Of a stretch of 64,000 bases of DNA, positions 10,141-24,200 are shown piece by piece. The stretch's first letter is position 1, and every line of letters begins with the position of its first letter. The notes below the pieces were generated by a model that had not been told where the DNA came from, did not search any database, and saw only the letters and a program-made list of their open reading frames with translations. A program made the position numbers and the translations under genes. Origin of the DNA: Torreya grandis. Lineage: Eukaryota; Streptophyta; Pinopsida; Cupressales; Taxaceae. The stretch covers positions 3,130,501-3,194,500 of the forward strand of contig JARHVA010000316.1 in the NCBI GenBank assembly GCA_037957365.1, given 5' to 3'.

Positions 10141-13100
10141 TCTATGGTTATCCCTAAGAATCTTTATTCCCACTCATCCTATAGTTATATAGTGGTTGAA
10201 GCTCTTACTATCAATCTTTTATTCACCCAAATTTGGGACAACACTTGTTTTACAATGTTTTTAACCACTTTCTTTATATGGATCTTAGCTAAGAATAAAA
10301 AAATTAAATGGCACATGAATTTTAAGTCTTTTATTTTGATATTTAGTTTTATATGGTTTTAAGACCCCATTTATCTATCCACTTTTCTTAAAACATGTTT
10401 AAAATTAGAGATATCTAAACCTTTTTGTCATTTCATGGTTATTTTTAGCTTAGGATAGGATATAAGAAAAATATTTTAACCCATCCTATATCATGACCCT
10501 TCCAAATGATTTTCCTTTGGTATTTTAATTTCTCTTTTGACACATTCCCCTTTCTAGCTATTTCTTTTGAGTCTTACTAAAGATATTTTGGGTCCATTGT
10601 GTGCACCACTAGGTTTTTAATTAAAATTCTAAGAGATTCTGATATATACAGAGTTGTTATAAGGCATCTAGGGATAAACACTCATATTTCAAGAGATATA
10701 CAAATTATACATTACTTACACTTAATTAATATAGTTATATTTGAAGTATTGTTACCTTTGTTGACTTTTTTGTCAAAAAACTATTTATCAAATCATATTG
10801 TGTGCTTACTTATTAATTCATAGCCAAATTATATTCTATTAGTTATATCTAAATTGAAGGATTATTATCACATTAATAAAAATTTAGGTAAAAAATATCT
10901 TACTACTCCAGATTATGATGATGGCTATTCCCTTGAAAACCCATACTTAGTTATGTCAAAGCCAAGGATGCAAATTTCCTATGTTATCGATATAATCTTT
11001 AACACTACTATAAACACACCACATAATCATATATAATTAATTTAATTGATATCGTTTTCCATCATTATGTTTTACCTAACATTATTACTCCTTTGATTTA
11101 TGTCCATAGATCCTAAATATAGTGCATTATAGCTTTTACCATACATACTACTCTTGTTACTTTTGAGCCCCTTTGGAGCATACTATAGGATAGATCCATG
11201 ACTAGACCATACTAGTTTGCTACATTTTTTAATCCTTCTATATTGTTTCTTCCCAAAATGTTGGCTACACTAATATGACTTATACCAAAGTTTACTCTTT
11301 AATAAGTAGCAATGCTATTTTTTTCTTTTCACATAGTATCTATTCACTCCCAACACCAGTTTAAAGCATCCAAAAGATTTCTAAAGCAAAATTAAGTTCT
11401 CAAATATACCACTTTATGCTTTGACAATGATGAATTATTTGATCAGATTCTAGATAGACCTCAGTATCATTATTCACCTAGGTTAGATATGGTACCACAC
11501 CCAACCACCTAATATGATGAGCCATAATGTTAGTTTCATAAGTTATTTGATCATTTAGTAAAGGATTGTTGAGAATACTAAATATTTTTAGCACAATAAA
11601 AGTTGTAAGGCCTAATTCCTACCAAATATATTTAACCACCTAGGTATGATAATATTAGGTGCACTTTTTATTTTCATATCATAAACACACACTCCTCGAC
11701 CCACTATCGAGCTCTTAGATAATACTAAAATGTACTTCATCTCAAAGCAACCCAACTTTCTAGTATCCTAAACATTTCATCACCAAATATTATTCTAGAT
11801 TATATCTCCAAACACAAGGATGTATATTGACTTTATCATCAATGCAATATACATGATATAGATAGGTGTATATCTCTCAAGTGGCACTTTTTTGTATTTT
11901 ACGTGATCATCACCTCAATCTTCATAACATTTCTCATATGGCCCAAATATGATATAATAATAACCTTCCCTAAAACCATATCATTTTGGTAGATTATAGG
12001 ATGTATGTCATGATGTCTTAGATTCCTTGCATTATTTTTTTCCCCAAAAGGCTCTATAACCTTCTTCTTCTAGCATGCCTATTTTTTCCGTAGAGATCGT
12101 GACCTAGTAGTCCTAACACCACTCTTAAAGTGATTAGAGGAAACTATGATTAGATCTAGATATTAACTATACAAATATCTATCAGATGTTTTATATGATG
12201 TATTATGATATCATTCACAAAATTTATGACCAAATAATTTGGTCATATCATATTTTTCACATGTCATGAGTCGATTTAGTTTTACTAATTTTTTTTGAAT
12301 ATATGATGCATGTTGTGTATATATTGTTTATATCATTTTCTATTTTATTTTTTAGAACTTTAATTTTCATTATGTATTCCTTATTTTCATCATTTTATAA
12401 TCACATTACAATCAACCTTTGTTTCACTTGTGGATCTTAAGTATCACCTTCAAGTTTTTTATATCACATGTTTACCATTTTTTTCAATTTGCCTTAGTTT
12501 CCTTGTGATTCTTTGGCTTTTGGATTAATATACTCATGAGTATTTAACCTATCTTTAAATTCTACATCTTTTGGGATGACTTCTCATATTAGTATTTTTT
12601 CTAGATCCCATGTGGGTTAGTAAAACTTCCCTAGTTACATTACTTTCATAACATATCATATTCATTTCTGAAGAACTATTCTTCTTGCATGTGATGAGAT
12701 AAAAGCTTATCCATCATTGTATCACTCTTTTTACCCAAAGGGATCTCTCATGATCCCCATTTTGTCCCTTTTTAATTTTAATTGAGGCACATGTAGGTTA
12801 GTTTTGAGATTGCACACTTCCATGTGGGGAAAATATATGAGTCTTTAGGCATCATGGTATTTAGGTTTTTTTTCCAATGGCTAAGTATAAGCTCTCTTGT
12901 TTTATCCATGTATATCACCCATGTTTAATTTTCTCAAATCCATATGGAGGAAGAATAAAAAAATCCAAAATAATTACAATCTAAATAAAATTAAAAGGAA
13001 AAATACAATCTTAAAGTTTATATCACACCAAAAAATGTGATATTTGTTTGACACATATCCTACTCTAATTGAAGCTTAAACTCCATAATTGGCCTCAAAA

Positions 13101-13793
13101 TAAGAGTCAATGTTTATTAGGGTGTGAAAAGATAGTAGACTAGGGTAGCAGGTCTCATTTTATTATTCTATCTTACTACATTCTAGTGCCACATAATTTC
13201 TCACACAAGTACCCAATATTCATAGTAGGTGATGGCTCCTTAAGGGACCCTAAGGAGAAAGGAACAAGTTGCTATAAATTAGGATCATTTTTATCTTTCA
13301 TGTGTTGAGCCTTCATGGGATGAGATATACATCTCATGCGTTAAGCCAAGTTTGAGATTATTATCTGTAATATCTTAAGTCCCTGTTTTTGATAGCTCTT
13401 ATCCTTACCCACTTATTTAGAGTGTCTTATCTTTGCTAAGGATTTTTACATCTCTTGGATAGTGCCTCACTTCCTTCTATATTCTATAATATCCTTCCCA
13501 ATATCCCCTTGATGGGTATCACTTTCAGCTGATCACATATTATTTTATAATTATGAAGCCACTTAGATTTTTAATTTGCGAGTTGTATTGTAGGACCTTG
13601 GGGAATTAATTAGGCTTCCTCATAAATTTCCATCACTGTTCATTTCTATACCATCTTTTTCATCATAGTTATGTTCTTAGATGATTTTGCTCCTTTACAT
13701 CATGTTTTAAAATAAACATTGATTTTGATTTTTCATTCATTGGAGTCTTTTTCTTCATTTTCCCATCTTGTTCTTGTTTGATTTAGTGGAATT
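10141..13793. other. 3.6 kb without recognisable feature
   Basis: Similarity to element B ends near 10140. Several open stretches (10144-10362, 10599-10823, 10854-11036) have AT-driven amino acid composition and no motif I can name. I looked for reverse transcriptase, RNase H and integrase motifs on the + strand and did not find them. It may hold the decayed 3' part of element A or unrelated old repeats. Confidence 0.45.
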
Positions 13794-15014
13794 TGTGAAC
13801 TAGGAATTTGACTAAGAAGAGGATATTAGTATGGTGTTAGTGAATGAAACTAAAAAAAAAACACACTAAGCCAACATCTTCATGCCTAGTTACTAGGGTG
13901 AGCTTAGTAACAAAAACAAATGACAAACACAACTAAAAATTAAGGAAAAACAACAAAAAATTCCTTCACCTTCCTTGGATGCTCCAAGTGCCTTTGTAAT
14001 AGTGTCTTGCTCAGATTTGTGCTCATGAAGTCCTTGGAAATGGAAGCTTGGCTACCTCCATCTTTCCTTGGCACCTTTGGCTTGTGGCTTGGCTTGGCTT
14101 GGAATCAATTTGGCATGGTAACACTAGTTGCATGAAGCTTTGTAATCAATTATGTATTATAACTTTGCACAAATTAATCTTTTTTGAAGATATTTGAGCA
14201 TAATAACTTTGCACCAAAATAGCTTAAAAATGATGTTCATGGCCTCTCTATTTATATATTTTTGAGATTGATCAGAATCAACCCGAACCATCCATCTCAA
14301 GATTGAGATGTGTGGATAAGGATTAATCCAAGTATGAAATTAAAATTGATAAATAATCTCATCAATATTTGAGATAGAGGAGCAATTAAGAGGCATGGAG
14401 GGCTTTGATGAGGCATGGGAGGCATGATTCTTGAGATTTGTGGCATTTATGGCCTAGGGATGCCTTTTCAAGAAATGAGGTCACCTGATGATGTAGATAT
14501 TCAATATTCATTTCCAAAACAAATTATTCGACAAGTTTCCATGGATTTATTGATTAGGCTCTAATTTGGTTTAATTAGCTCTTAAACATGTTTAAGCACT
14601 TTGTGCATAAAGTACTCAAATTGATCAGAATGCCTTGTTATTGGTCCAAAATTTGATTGGATTGGAATTGGAAGTCAATGTCAGATGTGTTGGATTTGTT
14701 ATCCCATTTAGGATGTCTATCAACAAAAAATAACAAAGACTCATGCCTTGTTTAAGAGATTTGATAGGAAAAATCAATCCAAATCACCTAGGTGCAAAAT
14801 TGGCATTTTGACTCAAAATGATCTGATCAAAGTTAGTTGGCCCATAAATTGCATTGCCCCATTTAGGGATACCCTAGCCAAAATTGGCATTTGAATATGT
14901 CAATTTCAAATATTTTAATGTGATTTAGTGTTTTTAGGCCAAATTGTGCATTTTGGTGGAAATTGGTCAAAAGTCTAGTTGGAGGTTATCGGTGGCCAGA
15001 TTTAGGTGTCTACA
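13794..15014 (-). mobile_element. Solo LTR of a Ty3/gypsy-like family (same family as G)
   Basis: On the - strand it starts TGTAGACACCTAAATCTGGC (from 15014) and ends GTTCACA (13794-13800). It is related to the element G LTR at 56119-57107, which begins TGTAGACATATAAATTTGAC and ends GATCACA. A TATA box lies at 14248-14262 on the - strand. Flanks GAATT (13789-13793) and GACTT (15015-15019) fit a 5-bp target duplication with one mismatch. No internal sequence adjoins it, which points to a solo LTR left by LTR-LTR recombination. Confidence 0.7.
14248..14262 (-). promoter_or_regulatory. TATA box in the solo LTR
   Basis: On the - strand AATATATAAATAGAG lies about 455 bp before the LTR end. The equivalent TCTATAAAAGA in the G LTR is at 56686, about 420 bp before its end. 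The matching position supports a shared promoter. Confidence 0.55.
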
Positions 15015-15049
15015 GACTTCACTTTTCTTACATAGGACATTTTTAACAA

Positions 15050-15300
15050 TCATATTATGTTTTTATTTATTTTTGACATGACTTGACTTGACTTGTATTA
15101 CACTTTGAATAACATTCTTTCCAATCACTAATATCTTTCATTATGTTTGATTTAGTTGACTTAACTTATCTTATATTTTGTATGACATTCTCTTTAAAAT
15201 AATTTATGTTTTTACTCACATTTGATTTAACTTTACTTATTTTATATGAGATGATAGTATTTTTACATATCCTTTTTCAATTATATTTTTATTTTATCTA
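15050..15300. repeat. Degenerate tandem repeat, roughly 85-100 bp period
   Basis: Loosely repeated units contain TTTGA-YTTARYTT-ACTT-TATTTTATA followed by AACATTCTYT or GACATTCTCT. A short GACTTGACTTGACTTG run opens the first unit. Divergence is high, so the period is approximate. Confidence 0.4.
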
Positions 15301-15591
15301 ATTGGATATATTTATTTTTACAATGTTTTACATGCTTTCTCAAAGGATTTAGTATGTTTTACATTCGTTTTTCATTTTAATTTTTCCATTTTAGTTTTTG
15401 TTATTTTTTACCATGCATTTTCTCACATTTGATAGAAAATAATAAAACATATGCCATAAATGTGTGTTAGGAAGAAAATAAATTCATACATCACATCATA
15501 CATGTTGATCACAATAATGAGTCACACTAAAAAGATATTTCTATATATGAATGGCTCATGTTATCTACATCAATACATCATGATACATCAC

Positions 15592-18000
<2,409 letters not shown>

Positions 18001-18349
18001 TTGTTTATTGTTTAAATGTTGTAAAACCCTAATCATAGATGTTTTTATGCTTTTTATTCTTCTTTTTGTTATTTCCAATTATTGTCCTAAGGTTTTTAGA
18101 TCTGATAAATTATTTAATAACAACAATATTCCAACTTTTTATTTCTTATTTCATTTTAGTTAAGAAAAATGTTTCTATCTACCTTAGATGCAATAATACA
18201 CTAAATTGTTCCTAAGCTAAATATTTTCAAATTTCAGTCAACAGTATAATGCCAAAAATAATTAGTATATTTGATGATATAGATAAATAATAGTTACAAG
18301 GATATTTATAAAAAAATAAATATATGCAAGATGAATTCATATAAATTAT

Positions 18350-18799
18350 TACAGAGGAAATCAAGAAATTTGTTGAAGGCCAATAGTCTAGTACTTGTAA
18401 TCCTACAAATTTAATGGATATAAATTTTGTACCAACATTTACTATGGGGGAACCCAAGGGATTTAAAAAATTAATTTGCCTATTCCTACTCAATCATTAG
18501 GAAAACCACCTTTGGTTAGCACACATTATTCTTATCACGATGTATAATCCCTTATGCATGATACTCATACTTTGAAAACTAAGGTGTTACCTTTGGATCA
18601 ATGCTTAAAAACCAAATTAGGAAATTTATTTCACACTTCATTATCCTATAAGTTTTATGGTGCCTAAGCATATAATATATGATGGAAAAGATGGCCTTGA
18701 ATAACATCTAAGAGCCTTACACACAACATATTTGGACTACGTGTCCAATGATAGGTTATTGACTAAGTTATTTCTAAGGAATCTAAAAGAATATGATTT
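18350..18799 (+). pseudogene. Element C gag, N-terminal capsid part
   Basis: One frame reads NPTNLMDINFVPTFTMGEP (about 18395-18452). After frameshifts, another reads VPKHIIYDGKDGLE then HLRALHTTYLDYVSNDRLL and TKLFLRNLKEYDF up to 18799. The pattern 'YDG..-D-..HLRAF...D..L...F..SL' is the hallmark start of the plant gypsy capsid domain (Retrotrans_gag family). It stops exactly where the solo LTR starts and resumes after it. The protein would form the particle shell; this copy has several stops. Confidence 0.65.
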
Positions 18800-19117
18800 T
18801 GTTAGGAACCCATGTCCTACCCTTATCTTTGCATTATTAGTGTATTAGTCACTATGGATACATATGCTTTGTGAATCATACCTTTAGCATATTTTAATTA
18901 TCCCTCATGCATGGGAAGTATGAGTTGCTATAATAGAATTAGTATTTAAGTATCATATTTGAATTATCCCACATGTATGGGAAGTATAAATTGATAGAAT
19001 ATAATTAGTATTTAAGTAAGTATTAAGGACCAATGAAGGCATTGATGAATATTATTGTATTGAGCTTTCTCAAAGGAGGAGGTTGCCCCCTCGAAGTGGC
19101 CTGTGATCAATATAACA
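18800..19117 (+). mobile_element. 318-bp solo LTR inserted in element C gag
   Basis: Begins TGTTAGGAACCC and ends AATATAACA, a TG...CA structure. The flanks are GATTT (18795-18799) and TATTT (19118-19122), a 5-bp duplication with one mismatch. Gag coding continues on both sides (NLKEYDF before; a DLADMFL-type reading after), which shows an insertion. Size and ends suggest a Ty1/copia-like LTR. Strand is assumed from the TGTTAGG end. It contains an internal duplication at 18889-19017. Confidence 0.65.
18889..19017 (+). repeat. Tandem duplication (two units of about 64 bp) within the solo LTR
   Basis: Both units carry AATTATCCC-CATG-ATGGGAAGTAT followed by GAATTAGTATTTAAGT or TAATTAGTATTTAAGT. 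Unit 1 is about 18889-18951 and unit 2 about 18954-19017. Confidence 0.8.
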
Positions 19118-20000
19118 TATTTGAATTATTTTGAGTTAATTTTATTATTCCATTATTTTATGTAGTTTATAAATCTATTAAGAAGGTTATTCATAGATTT
19201 ACAAAGGTTTTACAACTCAACCCACCAATAATTACATGCAATCAATCCCTTGGCTGATATGTTTTTATAACACTTTTCAATCAATATCAATGAGAATATC
19301 TCATATGCTCAAATTGCTCAACTCAAAAAAAATCTAATGTGCGTATTGTAAAATATGTCTTAAGGTACACAACCATGTTATCCAAAATGATGAGTCTTAT
19401 GGCACACAAATAATTATAGGATATTTTCAAAAAAAATCTACTTCCACCCCTTCACGATTCCATTAAGTTTAAGAAATTATCCTCATTCATATATTTATGC
19501 CACATAATAAAATAAAGGGAAATGAATTTATTGGTAATGAGTAAGCCTAAGTATGCAAGCAATATAGATTTTAATACAAAGAATTCAATAAGTCCACATG
19601 GCAATAAGAATGATCAAAAGACAATAATACATATAGTTTCAAAACTAAATCCATGCATTGTATTATAAACTCCTCCTAAGAGATAGTTCACTGACCTATC
19701 AAAATATCCATATAAGGTCCTCAAAACACTAATGTAATGCAATATCATATCTTTCCCTCTTATTAAAGAGGTGATGTGAGTAATCTTATTCCAAAAGGAT
19801 TTAACGAGAATGCATTTTGTGATTTTCATAGAGCACTAGGGCACACTACTAATATGTGCATAAATTTAAGGCACACAATTTAGGATATTGATAGATGCAA
19901 ACATCATTGATGTGGGCACACCTATATAAATAATTCAAAGGAAAAACCAAATGAATCCAAAGCAATGAAAATATTCAATTATCCTTTTCATAATCATACA
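19118..20000 (+). pseudogene. Element C gag, C-terminal part with zinc knuckle
   Basis: After the solo LTR a frame reads HFSININENISYAQIAQLKK (about 19275-19335), typical of the end of the capsid domain. Around 19675-19760 the reading FTDLSKYPYKVLKTLM appears. At 19818-19859 CDFHRALGHTTNMC forms a nucleocapsid knuckle of the form C-x2-[FH]-...-G-H-x4-C, followed by INLRHTI. The zinc knuckle would bind template RNA. Identity is secure from this motif; stops and shifts make it a pseudogene. Confidence 0.75.
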
Positions 20001-20084
20001 ACTAATGAGACAACTAATAATTTAGGAGTGTATTATGCATACAATACACACCCTCCACTAGTTTATTATCATTCACATATCGAG

Positions 20085-20508
20085 GTAAAACACCCATTTA
20101 ATGGTATCATTGGTAAATACCACACTTCAGTGCCCTCTAAGCCACTCATCACATTTGAAAACAATGAGATAATAAAGATGACTCAAATTTACATTCTTTG
20201 TTCATTAAAGCTCACATTGATCACCAAATTGTTCATAGTGTCATAGTAGATAACAGCTCAAGCATGAATATGTGTAAAAACATACTTATTTATAATCTCA
20301 AATATAAATCAAGATTTTATTCCCATGACCATGGTAATAAAATGATCAAATGGTCATAGAGTTCCATCCATGAAATTACATTATGACTGTAAGTTGGTAT
20401 AACACATGTGGCCATCATATTTACACTAGTATTTAATGCAGGGGTCTTTGATATATTATTAGAACACCCTTGGATTCAATAGATTCATGTAATTCCTTTT
20501 ATAGTTTA
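20085..20508 (+). pseudogene. Element C protease remnant, cut at its 3' end
   Basis: The frame from about 20211 reads HQIVHSVIVDNSSSMNMCKN, matching the gypsy retropepsin loop V-x-V-D-[ST]-G-S-S-x-N with Gly decayed. Then comes LKYKSRFYSHDHGNKMI and, near 20455, FDILLEHPWIQ, the decayed 'FDILLGRPWI' segment. Reading stops at 20508, the start of the D LTR, so the rest of pol was removed or displaced. The ORF at 19965-20246 overlaps the upstream linker in another frame. Confidence 0.7.
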
Positions 20509-21260
20509 TAGGCCAAATGTCAACCCCTAACATCAAAAACTTGCATGAGAACCACTCTAAGCTTATCTATAGTGCCCAAACTACGATGGTCTCATAAATT
20601 CCTATTGAGAGTCTTTGAACCTTATTAGGAGTGTCATGGTGTATCATAAGGGCATGATTGAATCCATTGTGTCATGGCTATCTTGATTATTTTGGTGAGG
20701 TGACAGTGGCCACTATGATCTTAGAGTGAGAAAGGAAGTTTTAAGACGTCTTTTAAGGTCTAATGAGTGGTTTTAGCCCTATTTGATGATATTAAGGATC
20801 TTTTGACAAAATTAAAGTAATTTGGAGGAAATAAGGTTTCTAATACTTATGATTTTAGACCATTTTAAGCCTTTTAAATAAGGGGAAACCTTGATAATGG
20901 GATGTAAGGGTGTTTGAAATATTTTTGAGGTCATAATATGAATATCATAGTGTGTTCAAGTTCATTGTCCATGATATACCCATCCAAGCCCAATTAACAC
21001 CTCAACTCACCCTTAGAAGACATCAAATACCCATCCAAAGTTGCATATGGTTAATGTGACTTATAAGTATTTAGAGAAATGGAATATCATGGTGTTTCAT
21101 TACTTAAGAGGGTCTTGAAAAGGTCTTATTTGCATCATATTGCCTCTATTATGTGTTTTAAATCCTTAAAAGTCCATTTTGAAATCTATTTCCACTCCCC
21201 ACCACCAAGTGAACCCCACACATGCCAGATGATTATCTCCCACTTTTCCCCTACTATATA
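20509..21260 (+). repeat. Element D 5' LTR (or its U3 part)
   Basis: Matches 48668-49420 closely from (T)GGCCAAATGTCAACCCCTAA to CCCACTTT-CCC. The first bases are TAGGCC here and TGGGCC in the other copy, so a TG start decayed in this copy. Similarity is lost at a TATA-like stretch (about 21253-21262). This could mean that the LTR ends there, or that only U3 is shared and R-U5 continues downstream. Confidence 0.7.
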
Positions 21261-24200
21261 TTCTATTTTAAAATGTCACTTAACTCATGTTTTCCTTATT
21301 TTCATCCTTCAATGGCTGTAAAAGGTCAGAGATCTAGAGGAAATGCAAGAGACTATTTTCAAGTGTTTTCTATAGTTGTACAAACTTGTACAGATTATTC
21401 CTTACATAGGGGGATCAGAGTTTGTAGGAGGGGTCATGTCTAACATCTCAGAGAATTTTCATGGTAGGAAGACTCAAAATAGATCCAAAGCTGACCTTTC
21501 TCCTCAAACAAGTTTCTTCGCAGCCCAAGAAAGATTTTAGGTCTGTGGACAATACATATTGGAGAGAGAATATCATCATATAAAACTTTTAGGAAATTAA
21601 TAGGGTATATTGAAATTTAAATACATGTAATTTCTTAAAATTAATTATTTATACTTTATAAACAAACATTAACATCTTGACCACTCCAATGAGCTTCTTC
21701 ATTTGTGCAGGGGTGAAAAAGTGCAATAATTTTGATGAATATTTGAGGTTTTTATGAGAACCACTACTTAATTTGTGTTATGTATATACTAATATCCCAT
21801 GTACATTCCACCCATATTTCACATGTGTGAAGGTGTAGAATCAAGTGAATCTTCTAGTTTATTCCCTTTATAGTCTGTAGATAGGTTTTCATGTGTTGCA
21901 GGGTATTCAAAGTTTGGTTATGTAGGTGAATGGTAGTTATGATTCTATAATAGTGACTTGGGATCAGATAAAACCTATATGACATGTATAATATTCATTT
22001 GAGCCACCATCAAGCTAAAAAACCCCTTTCAAATCATGTTTTAGGGTGATTGTCATAAGAACACTGTGTGACCTCTAGATTCAAGCATAAGCCTATGTCA
22101 CTATAGTTACTATGAAGGATTCCAAGTCAAGACCAGGTTAACATTAAATATTTCATATTTCCCTCTTTCCTTGTTTTTTTATCCTCAAGGACCCTCACTC
22201 TCCTGTGTCCAAGCACTCTCAGTTTTAACCTTGAAAAGTGAAGCTTCACAAAATTACCTTTAGGCCTGCACCTGCACATTAAAGAAACAAAGAATTATTG
22301 ATATATAGAGGGTTGAGTTATGCTATGGGTTGGATTTTTAGAAGTAAAAAAATTATTCTAGAGAGATAAGTAGAATATTCAAACCCTATGGTGAGGATGA
22401 GGACATTAAGAAGTTATTATTGTAAAGGACAAAAAGAGCATTAAGATAGTTAGACATGTCTACCTGAGAGATTTGACTATCTCATAGGGGATCAAAGAGA
22501 GTTTTGGTATCATAAATATGTGTTTTTAAAATAATATAAATGAGGAGTATTTACCCAAACAATGATTATCCATTGTAAATTAGATATAGTTCTTGAATAC
22601 ACTTAACATCAAGGGAAATTTGGGAAGATAACCTAAGCATAACCATGTGCAAGTAGCTTAACAAGGTCCAAGGAAATATAATGGGTAAGTTAAGTGCTTG
22701 GAGAATGTATAAAGAGGATAATATTATCTACCAAGACATGATAACTATACAGGATCCATTGAAGGTCAATAATACCAGACAAGAAAATACTCATCTTTCA
22801 TACACAGTTAAGAAGTGAGTCTGCCACCTACAGGAAGAATAAAGAGGACATGATCAATAATATATGAAGTTTATAGTAAAAAGAGAATAATTTTTTTATA
22901 TATGTTACTTTAATACCCTTAATTCTTCTAATAAGTGATGAGGGCGTAGGTTGATAAAGTAAGGTAATTACCTAACTAGGCTAGATTGGCCTAATTTAGC
23001 ACACACATACATGTAGGTCAACCAAAGACTTATACATAATGTGGAGGATATTTAAGGTTGGAATTACATAAGAGAGAGGCCATAAGGTATACAAGTGTTT
23101 CAAGTAATGTAATCTCAAGTTGGTGAGAGAACCTAAGGGTCTAACTAGGCTAAAAGGGCTTAGAGATGATGCACACAAGCCTGCAAACGTAGTCTTAAGA
23201 AAATAGGATAAAATAGTGAGAGGTGTGGCATAAAAAGTGTTTTTAAGGTGTATATAATAATGGATGAACCCAATTTTCATTATGTTTCTATCTAACTAGT
23301 GATTTAAGGTATAAGATGGGTTATTTTCCTAGATGGCACAAACAGACCTAGTCACTATAACCAGTTAGAATGCATGATTGTTATCCATGGATAGAGTCAT
23401 CATCAAGGCAGTGAAGTGTAAGAATATAGGTGAGATAAAGAGTATTTAATTATTCCATAAAACCATTTCAAAATTTACAAACTAATGGTCCTTTGGGGGA
23501 AGGAACCCAAGTAGCCTACACAAGCCTCTTAGGCCTAAACATGCATGTGCCTGAATTAGAGGTTTCTACTTTTTTGGAAGATGATTAAGGTTTATAAAAA
23601 TATAAAATTGGGAAAAACAAAATTTAAATATTTCATTTAAAAATTAGAATATTATTTTGAGAGAAAAGGGGCACTAAACTGAGCCCCTAGGGTTACATAA
23701 GCAGGAATTCCTAGAAACCTGAAGCCTGACTGTGTTGTCTTATGTAAGAATAGATTTGTAAGAGAACATAGACATAAGGGTGTTATACACTATAAGGGAA
23801 TTAATGGGAGTTCAAACTCCATCCAATCTACAATGAATAATGGAAGAGATCACTTAATTTTCTACACTAGCCCCAAGCAAGTCTAAATAATGACCTTCAA
23901 CCAGTCACTTAAGAAAGAGGAACATAGTAGAGTTTTGATGATTGGAGGTAGTTTCAAAAGATTGGTGAGAGGTATAAAATAATGTTTTATTATTATTTTA
24001 AGTCCCTCAAGTGACCTATAGGTTATATATACCTTCAAACTTAGTAAAGGCTAATTAGGCTTAAAAGCTTATCTTAGGCCTAGAAACCCCATGCTCACCT
24101 CAATAGCCAAGTAGTCCTCCCAACCAAATCCAAGGCTAGGATAAGGTATAATAATATGGTTAAATTTCATAATGATATTTTTTAGGTAGGTTAATGAAAG

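Larger units (their letters stand above)
18200..20508 (+). mobile_element. Element C: Ty3/gypsy gag-protease remnant, 3'-truncated
   Basis: A decayed gag (18200-20000), including a well-preserved zinc knuckle, is followed by a protease segment. The latter is cut off at 20508, where the LTR of element D begins. A solo LTR (18800-19117) splits gag. Reverse transcriptase and integrase are absent from the + strand downstream. Its family differs from A and B by sequence, although the zinc-knuckle spacing is the same. Confidence 0.7.

Noticed and set aside
13780..13800. Primer-site-like match next to the solo LTR end
   Set aside because: The resemblance (AAATTCCACT versus AAATGGCATG) is weak and includes the target duplication; no internal element sequence follows.
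20085..20508. Host aspartic protease-like gene
   Set aside because: The gag zinc knuckle just upstream and the ILL-x-x-PW segment show that it is a retroelement protease.
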